Shown: positions 1 through 8,775, counted from the first letter of the stretch. The stretch is 64,000 nucleotides of DNA from Sphingomonas sp. 7/4-4 (GCF_027941955.1 NZ_CP115960.1:3841001-3905000); one strand, 5' to 3'. Numbers and translations: made by a program. Notes: generated from the letters alone by a model not told the origin.

Positions 1-249
1 ACGCTCTACGTCCTGCGCCCCGGCATTGCGGCGACCCTGCGCTCGGAGCAGGGCGGCCGGGTGATACTCTGCGGCGGCGAAGCCTTCGCGACACCGCGCC
101 ACGTCTGGTGGAACTTCGTCTCGTCGAGCCGCGACCGGATCAACCAGGCCAAGCAGGACTGGACGGCGGGCAATTTCCCCAAGGTCCCCGGCGACGACAA
201 GGAATGGATCCCGATCCCCGAAGTGCCCAAGACGGTGAGCTATCCCTAG
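1..249 (+). CDS. Pirin family protein, C-terminal fragment (5' end outside window)
   Basis: The first 82 codons in frame 1 are the tail of a pirin-type bicupin. The sequence shows a Gly-Gly-Glu turn followed by WWNFVSSS, then an Ala-Lys/Asp-Trp segment and a final IPIPE motif. This is the conserved end of the pirin C-terminal cupin, where the polypeptide runs ...wNFVSS..rI..Ak.dW..g.F..vpgd..e.IPlPe. Family members are non-haem iron proteins; some oxidise quercetin and some act as transcription cofactors. The metal-binding N-terminal cupin lies off the window, so activity cannot be judged. The stop is TAG at 247-249. Confidence 0.85.
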   Translation, partial: TLYVLRPGIAATLRSEQGGRVILCGGEAFATPRHVWWNFVSSSRDRINQAKQDWTAGNFPKVPGDDKEWIPIPEVPKTVSYP

Positions 250-262
250 AACCCGGCTCAGC

Positions 263-409
263 GTGTGCCGGCGCAAGGCGGGTTACGCTTCCGAGGCCGA
301 CGCGCTGGCGGCGATCCAGCGTTCGGGGCTCGAACTCCGCCTGTATCGCTGCGATCGGTGCGACCGGTTCCACTTGACCAGCCGCACCAAGGGCAAGCGG
401 CTGCCCTAA
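263..409 (+). CDS. Small 48-residue Cys-containing (zinc-ribbon-like) protein
   Basis: This short frame opens at GTG 263, 13 bases after the pirin stop, and ends with TAA at 407-409. The product is basic and contains YRCDRCDRFHLTS, a CxxC followed by a nearby His. That pattern recalls the very small half-zinc-ribbon proteins of alphaproteobacteria, whose core reads roughly YrCp.Cg.wHltS. A further Cys follows the start. The frame is closed by a TGA at 236-238, so GTG 263 is the only usual start codon. There is no convincing ribosome binding site, and translation may be coupled to the pirin gene. The function is unknown. Confidence 0.6.
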   Translation: MCRRKAGYASEADALAAIQRSGLELRLYRCDRCDRFHLTSRTKGKRLP

Positions 410-412
410 TCG

Positions 413-503
413 CTCCCCTTCCGCTTGCGGGAGGGGTCGGGGAGGGCATGAAATGGAACGGGAGGCCAGCCCCTCCCTAACCCCTCCCGCAAGCGGAAGG
501 GGA
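413..503. repeat. Long GC-rich intergenic inverted repeat
   Basis: A left arm at 413-447 (CTCCCCTTCCGCTTGCGGGA and on) and a right arm at 469-503 are reverse complements with only minor mismatch. They flank a 21-base loop. The element fills the gap between the small Cys protein and the hydrolase gene, ending 18 bases before the hydrolase ATG. It has the polypyrimidine/polypurine arms seen at four other sites in this window. Transcribed, it would form a very stable hairpin that could act as a terminator or mRNA stabiliser. Confidence 0.8.
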
Positions 504-521
504 ACAGAGCAGGAGGGGAAT

Positions 522-1406
522 ATGGAGGAACTCCAGCGGATCGCACTTCCCACCGGCGTGGAGCTCGACGTCGCCATCGCCGGCGATCCGGCCAATCCGC
601 CGATCTTCCTGCTCCACGGCTTTCCGGAATCGCACCGGACCTGGCGGCACCAGATTCCGGAACTCGCGAAGGACCATTATGTCGTCGCGCCCGATCAGCG
701 CGGCTTCGCGCGCTCGTCCAAGCCCGAAGGCGTGGAGAATTATACCCCGGACAAGCCGGTCGGCGACCTGCTCGCGCTGGCGGACCATCTCGGAGTCGAT
801 CGGTTCACGCTCGCCGGGCATGACTGGGGCGGGGCGATCGCGTGGATGGCGGCGCTGCAGAACCCGCAGCGCATCGCGCGGCTGATCATCGTCAACGCGC
901 CGCATCCCAAGGTCTTCCAGAAGTCGCTGTTCGACGATCCCGCACAGCGAAAGGGAAGCCAGTATATCACGCGCTTCCGCGACACGCGGATCGATCAGGG
1001 ATTGATCGGTGCCGGGCTCGAACGCTTCTTCGCTTCGACTTTCGCGCAGCACATCGTCGGCGGGATCGCGGGCGAGGACAAGGCGGCGTACATGGACGAA
1101 TGGGGCCAGCCCGGCGCGATGACCGCGATGCTCAACTGGTACCGCGCGAGCAGCATCGTAGTGCCGAAGCCCGATGAGGATGCGGAACGCCCGGCCTGGC
1201 TCGGCGCGCCCTTCCCGCCGATCACCCAGCCGACTTTGGTGATCTGGGGCATGCAGGACAAGGCGTTGCTGCCGGTGCAGCTCGAGCTGGACGAATTCGT
1301 GCCGGACCTGACCATTGCCCGCATCGAGGATGGTGGGCATTTCGTGCCTTGGGAAAAGCCCGAGGCAGTGACCGCGGCGATTCGGGAGTGGCTTGCCGGG
1401 CACTGA
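522..1406 (+). CDS. Alpha/beta hydrolase, epoxide hydrolase / haloacid dehalogenase type
   Basis: This 294-residue cytosolic alpha/beta-hydrolase shows the oxyanion-hole motif HGFPES (32-37) and the nucleophile elbow GHDWGG, with Asp101 as nucleophile. The catalytic base is His273 in GGHFVPWEKPE. An Asp nucleophile in this setting is typical of epoxide hydrolases and fluoroacetate dehalogenases, which pass through a covalent ester. Residues about 130-210 form the helical cap that decides the substrate. The start at ATG 522 has a strong AGGAGGGG site 3 bases upstream; longer in-frame starts would run through the inverted repeat. The gene stands alone, and its substrate is unknown. Confidence 0.88.
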   Translation: MEELQRIALPTGVELDVAIAGDPANPPIFLLHGFPESHRTWRHQIPELAKDHYVVAPDQRGFARSSKPEGVENYTPDKPVGDLLALADHLGVDRFTLAGHDWGGAIAWMAALQNPQRIARLIIVNAPHPKVFQKSLFDDPAQRKGSQYITRFRDTRIDQGLIGAGLERFFASTFAQHIVGGIAGEDKAAYMDEWGQPGAMTAMLNWYRASSIVVPKPDEDAERPAWLGAPFPPITQPTLVIWGMQDKALLPVQLELDEFVPDLTIARIEDGGHFVPWEKPEAVTAAIREWLAGH

Positions 1407-1410
1407 CTCA

Positions 1411-1442
1411 TTCGTCATCCCGGCTTTCGCCGGGATGACGAA
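1411..1442. terminator. Perfect hairpin between convergent genes, bidirectional terminator
   Basis: TTCGTCATCCCGGC is followed by a TTTC loop and its exact reverse complement. It lies in the 36 bases between the stop of the hydrolase (+) and the stop of the DUF6157 gene (-). GTCATCCCGGC...GCCGGGATGAC is a repeat met often in sphingomonad intergenic regions, here probably serving both strands as a terminator. Confidence 0.75.
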
Positions 1443-1820
1443 TCAGCGCTTGCTGCGCATGCCCGGAGTCTTCTTGACCGAAGGGTCGACGAGGAGGCGG
1501 GCATAGGCGTCGCTCTGCGGATCAACCAGCGCGATCCGGCCCTCGGTGTCGTGGTGGATACCCCAGCCGAACTGCTTGACCAAAGGCGAGGCGCGCAGAC
1601 ATGCCTGAGGCCTGGCGAAGAACTCCTCGCGGCTTTTGTCGCCGTCGCGCGCGCGGTGCGTCTCGTAGAGCAGGTCGTCGCTGGTCATCGCATAGGGCGT
1701 GGCGAGCAGGGCGTGCTGGATCGTGGCGATGGTGCCGGGTTTTTCGGGGATCGTGCCGTTGGGCACCGGACAATCCGTCGACACGGTGATCAGCGTGTCG
1801 CGATAATTGGTGCTGTGCAT
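1443..1820 (-). CDS. DUF6157 family protein
   Basis: This 125-residue cytosolic protein begins MHSTNYRDTLITVSTDCP and contains KPGTIATIQ and MTSDDLLYE. The layout (NY..T.I.V..DCP, G.iP, TIA..Q..L....Y..TSDDvl) is characteristic of DUF6157, a family of unknown function. The start at 1820 was chosen because the upstream gene stops at 1822, leaving one base between TAG and ATG. The two are therefore translationally coupled. Longer versions extend into the neighbour. Confidence 0.75.
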   Translation of the reverse strand: MHSTNYRDTLITVSTDCPVPNGTIPEKPGTIATIQHALLATPYAMTSDDLLYETHRARDGDKSREEFFARPQACLRASPLVKQFGWGIHHDTEGRIALVDPQSDAYARLLVDPSVKKTPGMRSKR

Positions 1821-1821
1821 C

Positions 1822-2903
1822 CTAATAGGCTCGCATGACATAGGGACGCGTCTCATACGGCGGTTCGAGCGCCTCGACCCAGGCGCCGTGGGCATGGGTC
1901 AGCGCGACCAGCTGCATCGGCGTGTCGCCGGGCCAGCCGCGGACGCGGACTTCGTGGCGGTGGAGATCGCGATTGGGCTCCATCATCACCCAGCCGAGCG
2001 GCCGCTCGGGCGTGGCGCGCGCCCCCGCGGCGAGCATCGCGGCGGCGATGCGCTGCTGAGTGCTATCGGGGAGATATTGCCAGACGACCGAGTGCATCAG
2101 CACGCGCGTCACGCCTTCCGCCTGCGGCTCGGCCAGGCGGGCTTCGACCCAGTCGGCGGCGTCGCCCTGCACCAGATCGACGCCTTCGGCACGGACCATC
2201 GCGATGGTCTTTTCCAGCCGTGCCTGCCGCTCGGTGTTCTCGACCCAGCAATAGGCCTGCAGCCGCTCGGCATTGCGATCATCCGACAGATCGAGCGGCT
2301 GGATATCGACGCCGCGGGCGGAGAGGATCTCGACCGGCGCATCCGGCGGCGGCGGGCCGCGCCACTCGGGCCTGATCTCGACCGGGAGTCTGCCGGGCCG
2401 GCGCGGACCCCGTCCAGATCGAAGCGGTAGCGGCCGATCAGCAGGTTGAGGCCGGCGCTCGATCCGATCTCGAGCACTTCGAATTTCGGACCGTAGCGCG
2501 CCGCGAGATGGAGGATGCCGGTCATCAGCCCGGCGGATCGGCCGGCTTCGTTGGTCTGGGGCGGGCCGTCGAGCCACGGGAGGAGTTCGGCGTCGTGGGC
2601 GACGAACACCGCGTTGAGGATGGTGCCGATCTGCGTCTCGTCGGTGATCGCGCCGGTGAAGACGGGCGCGATTTCGGGCACGCCGCGGCGGTATAGCGCA
2701 TGCAACCCGCCGATCAGCCGCAGCACCAGCGCGTCGGCGACGGGCTCGCCCGGCCAGTCGAGCACGCGGCGGCCGGTTTCGCTGTCGCGAGTGAGGCTCT
2801 GCCCGAGGACGGTCGATACGCGCGCAGTGATTGGCGCGGCCATCGCGGTGCAATAGCCGGCCTGGATGGCGAAACTGTCGCGGTTGGTCTGTTCGTCGGC
2901 CAT
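1822..2903 (-). CDS. DUF2332 family protein (frameshifted)
   Basis: The first part begins MADEQTNRDSFAIQ at 2903 and includes LEIGSSAGLNLLIGRYRFDL. The second, in another frame, continues with VEIRPEWRG and ends at TAG 1822. Together they make about 360 residues resembling DUF2332 proteins, whose EIG.SAGLNL segment looks like a Rossmann-methyltransferase glycine loop. The join falls near 2384-2386, where restoring one G to GGG on the plus strand (C on the coding strand) gives an uninterrupted protein. The rest is intact, so I treat the break as probable sequence error. The gene diverges from hisG 49 bases away. Confidence 0.7.
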
Positions 2904-2952
2904 GCGGCGCGTGTTGCGCCCGGGGCACCCCCAAGTAAAGCCCCGGCCACTC

Positions 2953-3603
2953 ATGCAAGAACCGCTCATCCTTGCCGTCCCCAAAGGGCGCATCCTCGAC
3001 GAGGCGCTGCCGCTGCTCGCGGCAGTCGGCATCGTGCCGGAACCCGCCTTTGCCGATCCGGACAGCCGGGCGCTGCGCTTCAAGACCAACAGCCCTGCGA
3101 TCGACCTGATCCGCGTCCGCGCGTTCGATGTCGCCACCTTCGTCGCGCATGGCGCGGCACAGCTCGGCATCGTCGGGTCGGACGTGCTCGCCGAGTTCGA
3201 CTATTCGGAGCTCTACGCGCCGGTCGATCTCGGCATCGGCCATTGCCGCATCTCGGTCGCCGAGCCCGCCGACATGGCGAAGAAGGACGATCCGCGCGGC
3301 TGGAGCCATGTGCGCATCGCGACGAAGTATCCGCACATCACCCGCGCGCATTTCGAGGCACGCGGCGTGCAGGCGGAGTGCGTCAAGCTGAACGGCGCGA
3401 TGGAACTGGCGCCGGTGCTCGGGCTGGCGCCGCGGATCGTGGACCTCGTCTCTTCGGGCAAGACGCTCAAGGAGAACGGCCTCGTCGAAGTCGAAGTGAT
3501 CGCGCAAGTCACCAGCCGGCTGATCGTCAACCGTGCGGCGTTCAAGATGCGCGCGGGGGAAGTGGTGCCGCTGGTCGATGCGTTCCGGAGGGCGGTCGGA
3601 TGA
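2953..3603 (+). CDS. hisG: ATP phosphoribosyltransferase, short form
   Basis: HisG catalyses the first step of histidine synthesis, joining ATP and PRPP. The 216-residue product starts MQEPLILAVPKGRI, the usual N-terminus, and shows LGIVGSDVL, DLGIGHCRISVAEP and the PRPP-binding segment around DLVSSGKTLKENGL. At this length it is the short form, which lacks the C-terminal regulatory domain and needs a HisZ partner; hisZ is not in the window. ATG 2953 fits the family N-terminus. hisD follows 128 bases downstream across an inverted repeat, so the two probably share a transcript. Confidence 0.95.
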   Translation: MQEPLILAVPKGRILDEALPLLAAVGIVPEPAFADPDSRALRFKTNSPAIDLIRVRAFDVATFVAHGAAQLGIVGSDVLAEFDYSELYAPVDLGIGHCRISVAEPADMAKKDDPRGWSHVRIATKYPHITRAHFEARGVQAECVKLNGAMELAPVLGLAPRIVDLVSSGKTLKENGLVEVEVIAQVTSRLIVNRAAFKMRAGEVVPLVDAFRRAVG

Positions 3604-3620
3604 GACAAGCGAACCTTAGA

Positions 3621-3725
3621 GCCCCTCCCCTTCAGGGGAGGGGTTGGGGTGGGGCAGTGCCCCAAGCGAAAGTCTCGATGAGACGGCGAGGCCCCACCCC
3701 AGCCCCTCCCCTGAAGGGAGGGGAG
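3621..3725. repeat. Long GC-rich intergenic inverted repeat between hisG and hisD
   Basis: The left arm at 3621-3654 (GCCCCTCCCCTTCAGGGGAG and on) pairs with 3691-3723, with a loop of about 36 bases. Each arm also contains its own small palindrome (CCCCTTCAGGGG). It belongs to the same style of element as those at 413, 13450, 37086 and 42046. Sitting inside a likely operon, it could cause partial termination or protect the upstream mRNA end. Confidence 0.8.
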
Positions 3726-3731
3726 CAAAAG

Positions 3732-5018
3732 ATGATCCGGCTCGACGCTTCTTCCCCGGACTTCGCCGCGAAGTTCACTACCCTCGTCAATGCCCGCCGC
3801 GAGGCGGACGAGGATGTCGCGCGCAACGTCACGCACATCATCAAGCGGGTGCGCGACGAGGGCGACGCGGCCCTCAAGGACCTGACCCGGCTGTTCGACA
3901 AGCACGATCTCGACCAGACCGGCTGGAAGATCGACCGCGCCGATTGCCTTGCGGCATGGGAGGGGCTGACTCCCGAACTGCGCGACGCGCTCGAGCTCGC
4001 GGCGGAACGGATCGCCGTCTATCATGCGAAGCAGAAGCCGCAGGACAGCGACGGGATCGACGAACTCGGCATCCGGCTCGGCGCGCGCTGGCGGGCAGTG
4101 GATTCGGCGGGGGTGTACGTCCCCGGCGGGCGGGCGGCCTATCCCAGCTCGGTGCTGATGAATGCGATCCCCGCCAAGGCCGCGGGCGTGCGGCGGCTGG
4201 TGATGGTCACGCCGACGCCGAATGGCGAGGTCAATCCGCTGGTGCTCGCCGCGGCGCATATCGCGGGCGTGGACGAATTGTGGCGCGTCGGCGGGGCGCA
4301 GGCAGTGGCGGCGCTGGCCTATGGCACCGAGAAGATCGCGCCGGTCGACGTGGTGACCGGGCCGGGCAACGCCTGGGTCGCGGAGGCCAAGCGCCAGCTC
4401 TACGGCGTGGTGGGCATCGACATGGTCGCGGGGCCGAGCGAGATCGTCGTCGTCGCCGACGGCAAGAACGATCCCGAATGGATTGCGGCGGACCTGCTCA
4501 GCCAGGCCGAGCACGACCCGACCAGCCAGTCGATCCTGTTCACCGACGATGCCGGGTTCGGCGACCGGGTGGCGGCGGCGGTCGATGCGCAGATCGAGAC
4601 CTTGTCGACCGCGGCGACGGCGCGGGCGAGCTGGGATGCCAATGGCGCGATCATCCTGGTGCCGAACCTCGTCGAGGCGATTCCCTGTGCGACCGGCTGG
4701 CGCCCGAGCATCTCGAACTGGCGTGCGACGAAGCCGAGGCCTTGTTCGACATGGTCCACCATGCCGGGTCGGTGTTCCTCGGCCGGCATACGCCCGAGGC
4801 GGTCGGCGATTATGTCGCCGGACCGAACCACGTGCTGCCCACGGGGCGGCGCGCGCTTTGCTTCGGGGCTCTCGGTGCTCGATTTCATGAAGCGGACCAG
4901 CTTCCTGGCCTTGGACGAAGCCGGGCTTGCTGCTATCGGGCCGGCCGCGGTCGCGCTGGCGAATGCCGAAGGGCTGCCCGCGCACGCGAAATCGGTCGCC
5001 ATTCGACTGAACAATTAA
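3732..5018 (+). CDS. hisD: Histidinol dehydrogenase (two frameshifts)
   Basis: HisD oxidises L-histidinol to histidine with two NAD+. The sequence starts MIRLDASSPDFAAKF and shows VDSAGVYVPGGRAAYPSS, TGPGNAWVAEAKRQL, GPSEI and QAEHDPTSQS, the last carrying zinc ligands. Codons leave frame near 4683 (a missing C in ATTCCC), giving DRLAPEHLELACDEAEALF with the catalytic Glu-His. They return near 4851-4856, where a CG pair is missing from GCGCGC, and end ASGLSVLDFMKRTSF...AIRLNN. The losses add to three bases and restore the original frame. Length and motifs are those of a whole enzyme of about 430 residues. An essential biosynthetic gene broken this way argues for sequence error. Confidence 0.9.
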   Translation: MIRLDASSPDFAAKFTTLVNARREADEDVARNVTHIIKRVRDEGDAALKDLTRLFDKHDLDQTGWKIDRADCLAAWEGLTPELRDALELAAERIAVYHAKQKPQDSDGIDELGIRLGARWRAVDSAGVYVPGGRAAYPSSVLMNAIPAKAAGVRRLVMVTPTPNGEVNPLVLAAAHIAGVDELWRVGGAQAVAALAYGTEKIAPVDVVTGPGNAWVAEAKRQLYGVVGIDMVAGPSEIVVVADGKNDPEWIAADLLSQAEHDPTSQSILFTDDAGFGDRVAAAVDAQIETLSTAATARASWDANGAIILVPNLVEAIPCATGWRPSISNWRATKPRPCSTWSTMPGRCSSAGIRPRRSAIMSPDRTTCCPRGGARFASGLSVLDFMKRTSFLALDEAGLAAIGPAAVALANAEGLPAHAKSVAIRLNN

Positions 5019-5021
5019 TCG

Positions 5022-5105
5022 CCGTTCGCCCTGAGCTTGTCGAAGGGCCGTTCTTCTTTCATGGCGGAAGGAAGAACAGGGCTTCGACAAGCTCAGCCCG
5101 AACGG
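5022..5105. repeat. Sphingomonad-type inverted repeat (CTTCGACAAGCTCAG family)
   Basis: The left arm CCGTTCGCCCTGAGCTTGTC at 5022 and the right arm GACAAGCTCAGCCCGAACGG ending at 5105 are reverse complements apart from one base. They flank a loop of about 40 bases that itself has TTCTTC/GAAGAA symmetry. This is a widespread intergenic repeat of sphingomonads. Here it separates hisD from nusB, ending 22 bases before the nusB ATG. Confidence 0.85.
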
Positions 5106-5126
5106 ATTTGGTGTATAGAGAAGAAC

Positions 5127-5588
5127 ATGCCCAGCCCCAAAGCCAAGACCCGATCCAAGGCCCGCGCCGCCGCGCGGCTGGCCGCCGTGCAGGCGCTGTA
5201 CCAGCAGGAGATGGAGGGCACACGGCTCACCGTGCTGCTCACCGAATTCCACCAGCACCGGCTCGGGGCGACGATCGAGGATGTCGAATATGCCGACGCC
5301 GATGTCGCGTTCTTCGACGATATCGTGAAGGGCGTCGACGCGCGGCGCGAGGAGATCGACCGGCTGATCGCGGATAAGCTCGCCGCCGACTGGTCGCTCG
5401 ACCGGCTCGACAAGCCGATGCGGCAGATTTTGCGCGCTGGCACCTATGAGCTGATGGCGCGCGCCGATGTGCCGGTCGGGGCGGTGATCAGCGAGTATCT
5501 CGATGTGACCGATGCATTCTACGACCGGCGCGAGAAGGGGTTCGTCAACGGGATCCTCGACGCGGTGGCGAAGGAAGTGCGGGGTTGA
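5127..5588 (+). CDS. nusB: Transcription antitermination factor NusB
   Basis: The product is a 153-residue all-helical RNA-binding protein that, with NusE (S10), binds boxA in rRNA leaders and supports antitermination. The sequence begins MPSPKAKTRSKARAAARLAA. It has VQALYQQEM and ends with the family signature LRAGTYELMARADVPVGAVI and FVNGILDAVAKEVR. ATG 5127 was preferred because upstream in-frame codons lie inside the inverted repeat. thiL follows after 31 bases, a pairing common in proteobacteria. Confidence 0.95.
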   Translation: MPSPKAKTRSKARAAARLAAVQALYQQEMEGTRLTVLLTEFHQHRLGATIEDVEYADADVAFFDDIVKGVDARREEIDRLIADKLAADWSLDRLDKPMRQILRAGTYELMARADVPVGAVISEYLDVTDAFYDRREKGFVNGILDAVAKEVRG

Positions 5589-5619
5589 GGCCGATCCTCC
5601 CCTTCGGGAGGATTTGCGC

Positions 5620-6468
5620 GTGAACGAAGCCCAGTTCATCGCCGCGCTGCGCACCCTGCCGCTGCATCCCGGCGCGCAGGATCTGCGCGACGATGCGGCG
5701 GTGATCGAGATCGGCGGCGAGGCGCTCGTCGTCACGCACGACGCGATTGCCGAGGGCGTGCATTACCGCGCCGGCACCGATCCGGCCGACATTGCGTGGA
5801 AGCTGGTGGCGGTGAACCTTTCCGATCTCGCGGCCAAGGCCGCCGAGCCGATCGGGGTGCTGATCGGGGCGACCTTGGTCGAGGGTGCCGAGCGGTTCGT
5901 GGCGGGGCTGCGCGACGTGCTCGATGCTTACGGCGTGAAGCTGCTCGGCGGGGACACCATCGCGCATGCCGGGCCAGCGACGTTCGGTTGCACGGCGATC
6001 GGGCGGGCGACGGCGCGGCCGGTGCCGGCGCGGGCCGGGGCGCAGGCGGGAGATGTACTCTACCTCACCGGCGCGATCGGCGCGGCGATGCTCGGGTTCG
6101 AGGCCGGCGACGGCGCGGCTTATCTGCGCCCGCGCCCACGGCTGGCCGAGGGGCTGGCGCTGGGGCGGCACGTGCATGCGATGATGGATGTGTCCGACGG
6201 GCTGCTGCTCGATGCGCGGCGGATGGCCGAGGCGAGCGGATGCACGGCTGCGATCGATCTCGACGCGATCCCGTTTGCGCAAGGCGTGCGCGACCGGCTG
6301 GCGGCGGCGAGTTGGGGCGACGATTACGAGCTCCTGTTCGCCGCGCCCGACGGAATCGTCCTGCCGGTGTCCGCCACGCGGATCGGCACGATGCTTCGGA
6401 AATCCGCGCAACCCCTTCTCCTCGACGGAAAATCCCCGCCCGAACGGCTCGGCTACGAACACCGCTGA
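5620..6468 (+). CDS. thiL: Thiamine-monophosphate kinase
   Basis: ThiL phosphorylates thiamine monophosphate to the coenzyme thiamine diphosphate using ATP. The product has 282 residues, with LRDDAAVIEIGGEALVVTHD near the N-terminus, the metal and nucleotide-binding VNLSDLAAKAAEP, LLGGDT, and a C-terminal MMDVSDGLLLDARRM and GDDYELLFAA. All are hallmarks of the PurM/ThiL fold. Translation probably begins at GTG 5620, eight bases after a GGGAGGAT site; TTG 5614 is the alternative. It is probably cotranscribed with nusB. Confidence 0.93.
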   Translation: MNEAQFIAALRTLPLHPGAQDLRDDAAVIEIGGEALVVTHDAIAEGVHYRAGTDPADIAWKLVAVNLSDLAAKAAEPIGVLIGATLVEGAERFVAGLRDVLDAYGVKLLGGDTIAHAGPATFGCTAIGRATARPVPARAGAQAGDVLYLTGAIGAAMLGFEAGDGAAYLRPRPRLAEGLALGRHVHAMMDVSDGLLLDARRMAEASGCTAAIDLDAIPFAQGVRDRLAAASWGDDYELLFAAPDGIVLPVSATRIGTMLRKSAQPLLLDGKSPPERLGYEHR

Positions 6469-6570
6469 GGCGGGTTGCGCCCGCTCGGGGTGCCCGATAC
6501 CTTCCCGGCTCCGCAAAGACCGGTGGCAAGGCCGGCGGCGGTTCCAGTTCTAGGGGAAGGACTTCGCCTG

Positions 6571-8775
6571 ATGACGATTGTTTATCTCGCCATCGCCTGC
6601 GGTTTGCTGGCGGTGGCCTATGGCTTTCTGACGAGTCAGCAAGTGCTCAGGGCATCGCCCGGCAATGAGAAGATGCAGGATATCGCCGCCGCCATCCAGG
6701 AAGGCGCCAAGGCCTATCTCGGCCGGCAATATATGACGATCGCGATCGTCGGCGTGATCGTCGCGGTCGTGCTGTTCTTCACGCTCGGCGGGCTCTCCAC
6801 GGTCAGCTTCCTGATCGGCGCGGTGCTTTCGGGCGTTGCCGGATATGTCGGCATGAACATCTCGGTGCGCGCGAACGTCCGCACCGCGGAGGCTGCACGC
6901 ACCTCGCTGCAGGGCGGGCTCACGCTCGCCTTCCGCTCGGGCGCGATCACCGGCATGCTCGTCGCGGGCCTCGGCCTGCTCTCGATCGCCGGCATCTTCT
7001 GGTATCTGGTGGAGCAGTCGCATCTGGCGCCCAACAGCCGCGAAGTCATCGCCGCACTCACCGCGCTCGCCTTCGGCGCCTCCCTGATCTCGATCTTCGC
7101 GCGTCTCGGCGGCGGCATCTTCACCAAGGCCGCGGATGTCGGCGCCGATCTGGTGGGCAAGGTCGAGGCCGGAATCCCCGAGGACGATCCCCGCAACCCC
7201 GCCGTGATCGCGGACAATGTCGGCGACAATGTCGGCGACTGCGCGGGCATGGCCGCCGACCTGTTCGAGACCTATGTCGTCACGCTCGGCCTCACCATGG
7301 TCTCCCTCGCGCTGATGATGCGAAATGTCAGCACGGAGATGCTCACCAAGCTGATGGCGCTGCCGCTGATCGTGGGCGGCGTATGCATCATCACCTCGAT
7401 CATCGGCACCTATATGGTCCGCCTCGGCAAGGGCCAGTCGATCATGGGCGCGCTGTACAAGGGCTTCTGGACCACCGTGATCCTGTCGGTCCCGGCAATC
7501 TATCTCGTCACCCAATATGTCGTCGGCGACATGAACGCGATGATCGGCGGCCTCGATCCGGCCGCACTGATCGGCGACGACGCGCTTCTCGCCGAGGGCG
7601 CAACCGGGCTTGCCGGTCCGCAATTCACCGGCATGAGCCTGTTCTACTGCATGATGATCGGGCTGGTCGTCACCGGCCTGCTGGTGTGGATCACCGAATA
7701 TTACACCGGCACCAATTATCGCCCGGTCAAGTCGATCGCCAAGGCATCGGTCACCGGCCACGGCACGAACGTCATCCAGGGCCTCGCGATCAGCCTCGAA
7801 TCGACGGCGCTGCCCACGCTCGTGATCGTCGTGGCGGTGATCGCGACCTTCCAGATCGCCGGCATCATCGGCGTCGCCTTCGCCGCAACCTCGCTGCTGG
7901 CGCTCGCCGGCATGGTGGTCGCGCTCGATGCCTATGGTCCCGTCACCGACAATGCCGGCGGTATCGCGGAGATGGCCGGTCTGCCCGACGATGTGCGCCA
8001 CAGGACCGACGCGCTCGACGCGGTGGGCAACACCACCAAGGCAGTGACCAAGGGCTATGCGATCGGCTCGGCGGCGCTCGCGGCGCTGGTTCTGTTCGGC
8101 GCCTACACCACCGATCTCACGCACTATGCGAAGGAGCTCGGCCTCGCCGTCGATCCGATCACGCACAAGGCGATGGTCGATTTCTCGCTGAGCAATCCAT
8201 TCGTCATCGTCGGATTGCTGCTCGGCGCGCTGCTGCCTTATCTGTTCGGTGCGTTCGGCATGACCGCGGTCGGCCGCGCGGCGGGATCGGTGGTGCAGGA
8301 CGTGCGCGATCAGTTCCGCGACAATCCGGGCATCATGGAAGGGACCAGCCGTCCCAATTACGGCCGCACGGTCGACATCGTCACCAAGGCGGCGATCAAG
8401 GAAATGATCGTGCCCTCGCTGCTGCCGGTGCTGAGCCCGATCGCGGTGTATTTCCTCATCGCCGCAGTCGCCGGCAAGGAACAGGGCTTCGCGGCGCTGG
8501 GCGCGATGCTGCTCGGCGTGATCGTCTCCGGCCTGTTCGTCGCCATCTCGATGACCTCGGGCGGCGGGGCGTGGGACAATGCCAAGAAGTATATCGAGGA
8601 CGGCAATCACGGCGGCAAGGGATCCGAGGCCCACAAGGCCGCGGTGACCGGCGACACCGTCGGCGATCCGTACAAGGATACGGCGGGTCCGGCGGTCAAT
8701 CCGATGATCAAGATCACCAACATCGTGGCGCTGCTGCTGCTCGCCGCGCTGGCGGGGAGTCATGTCGCGGGCTGA
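6571..8775 (+). CDS. hppA: Membrane-bound proton-translocating pyrophosphatase
   Basis: This integral membrane protein of 734 residues has about 15-16 transmembrane segments. It couples pyrophosphate hydrolysis to proton export. The substrate site is explicit: DVGADLVGKVEAGIPEDDPR and DNVGDNVGDCAGMAADLFET, with further acidic residues in DNAGGIAEM and TGDTVGDPYKDTAGP. The motif GNTTKAVTKG carries Lys where potassium-dependent members have Ala, which marks the K+-independent class. ATG 6571 follows a GGGGAAGG site. It lies 102 bases after thiL and may be transcribed with it. Confidence 0.95.
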   Translation: MTIVYLAIACGLLAVAYGFLTSQQVLRASPGNEKMQDIAAAIQEGAKAYLGRQYMTIAIVGVIVAVVLFFTLGGLSTVSFLIGAVLSGVAGYVGMNISVRANVRTAEAARTSLQGGLTLAFRSGAITGMLVAGLGLLSIAGIFWYLVEQSHLAPNSREVIAALTALAFGASLISIFARLGGGIFTKAADVGADLVGKVEAGIPEDDPRNPAVIADNVGDNVGDCAGMAADLFETYVVTLGLTMVSLALMMRNVSTEMLTKLMALPLIVGGVCIITSIIGTYMVRLGKGQSIMGALYKGFWTTVILSVPAIYLVTQYVVGDMNAMIGGLDPAALIGDDALLAEGATGLAGPQFTGMSLFYCMMIGLVVTGLLVWITEYYTGTNYRPVKSIAKASVTGHGTNVIQGLAISLESTALPTLVIVVAVIATFQIAGIIGVAFAATSLLALAGMVVALDAYGPVTDNAGGIAEMAGLPDDVRHRTDALDAVGNTTKAVTKGYAIGSAALAALVLFGAYTTDLTHYAKELGLAVDPITHKAMVDFSLSNPFVIVGLLLGALLPYLFGAFGMTAVGRAAGSVVQDVRDQFRDNPGIMEGTSRPNYGRTVDIVTKAAIKEMIVPSLLPVLSPIAVYFLIAAVAGKEQGFAALGAMLLGVIVSGLFVAISMTSGGGAWDNAKKYIEDGNHGGKGSEAHKAAVTGDTVGDPYKDTAGPAVNPMIKITNIVALLLLAALAGSHVAG

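Noticed and set aside
1822..2903. A cluster of genuine pseudogenes
   Set aside because: Each broken gene is otherwise intact, keeps its motifs and normal length, and has no nonsense codons apart from those caused by the shift.
3732..5018. Programmed ribosomal frameshifting in hisD, prmC, dgoK or others
   Set aside because: There are no slippery heptamers with downstream structures. The breaks fall at many different homopolymers in genes never known to be recoded, so sequence error is simpler.
5022..5105. Inverted repeats as insertion-sequence ends or CRISPR repeats
   Set aside because: No transposase lies between or beside them. Each is a single hairpin and there is no regular repeat-spacer array anywhere in the window.
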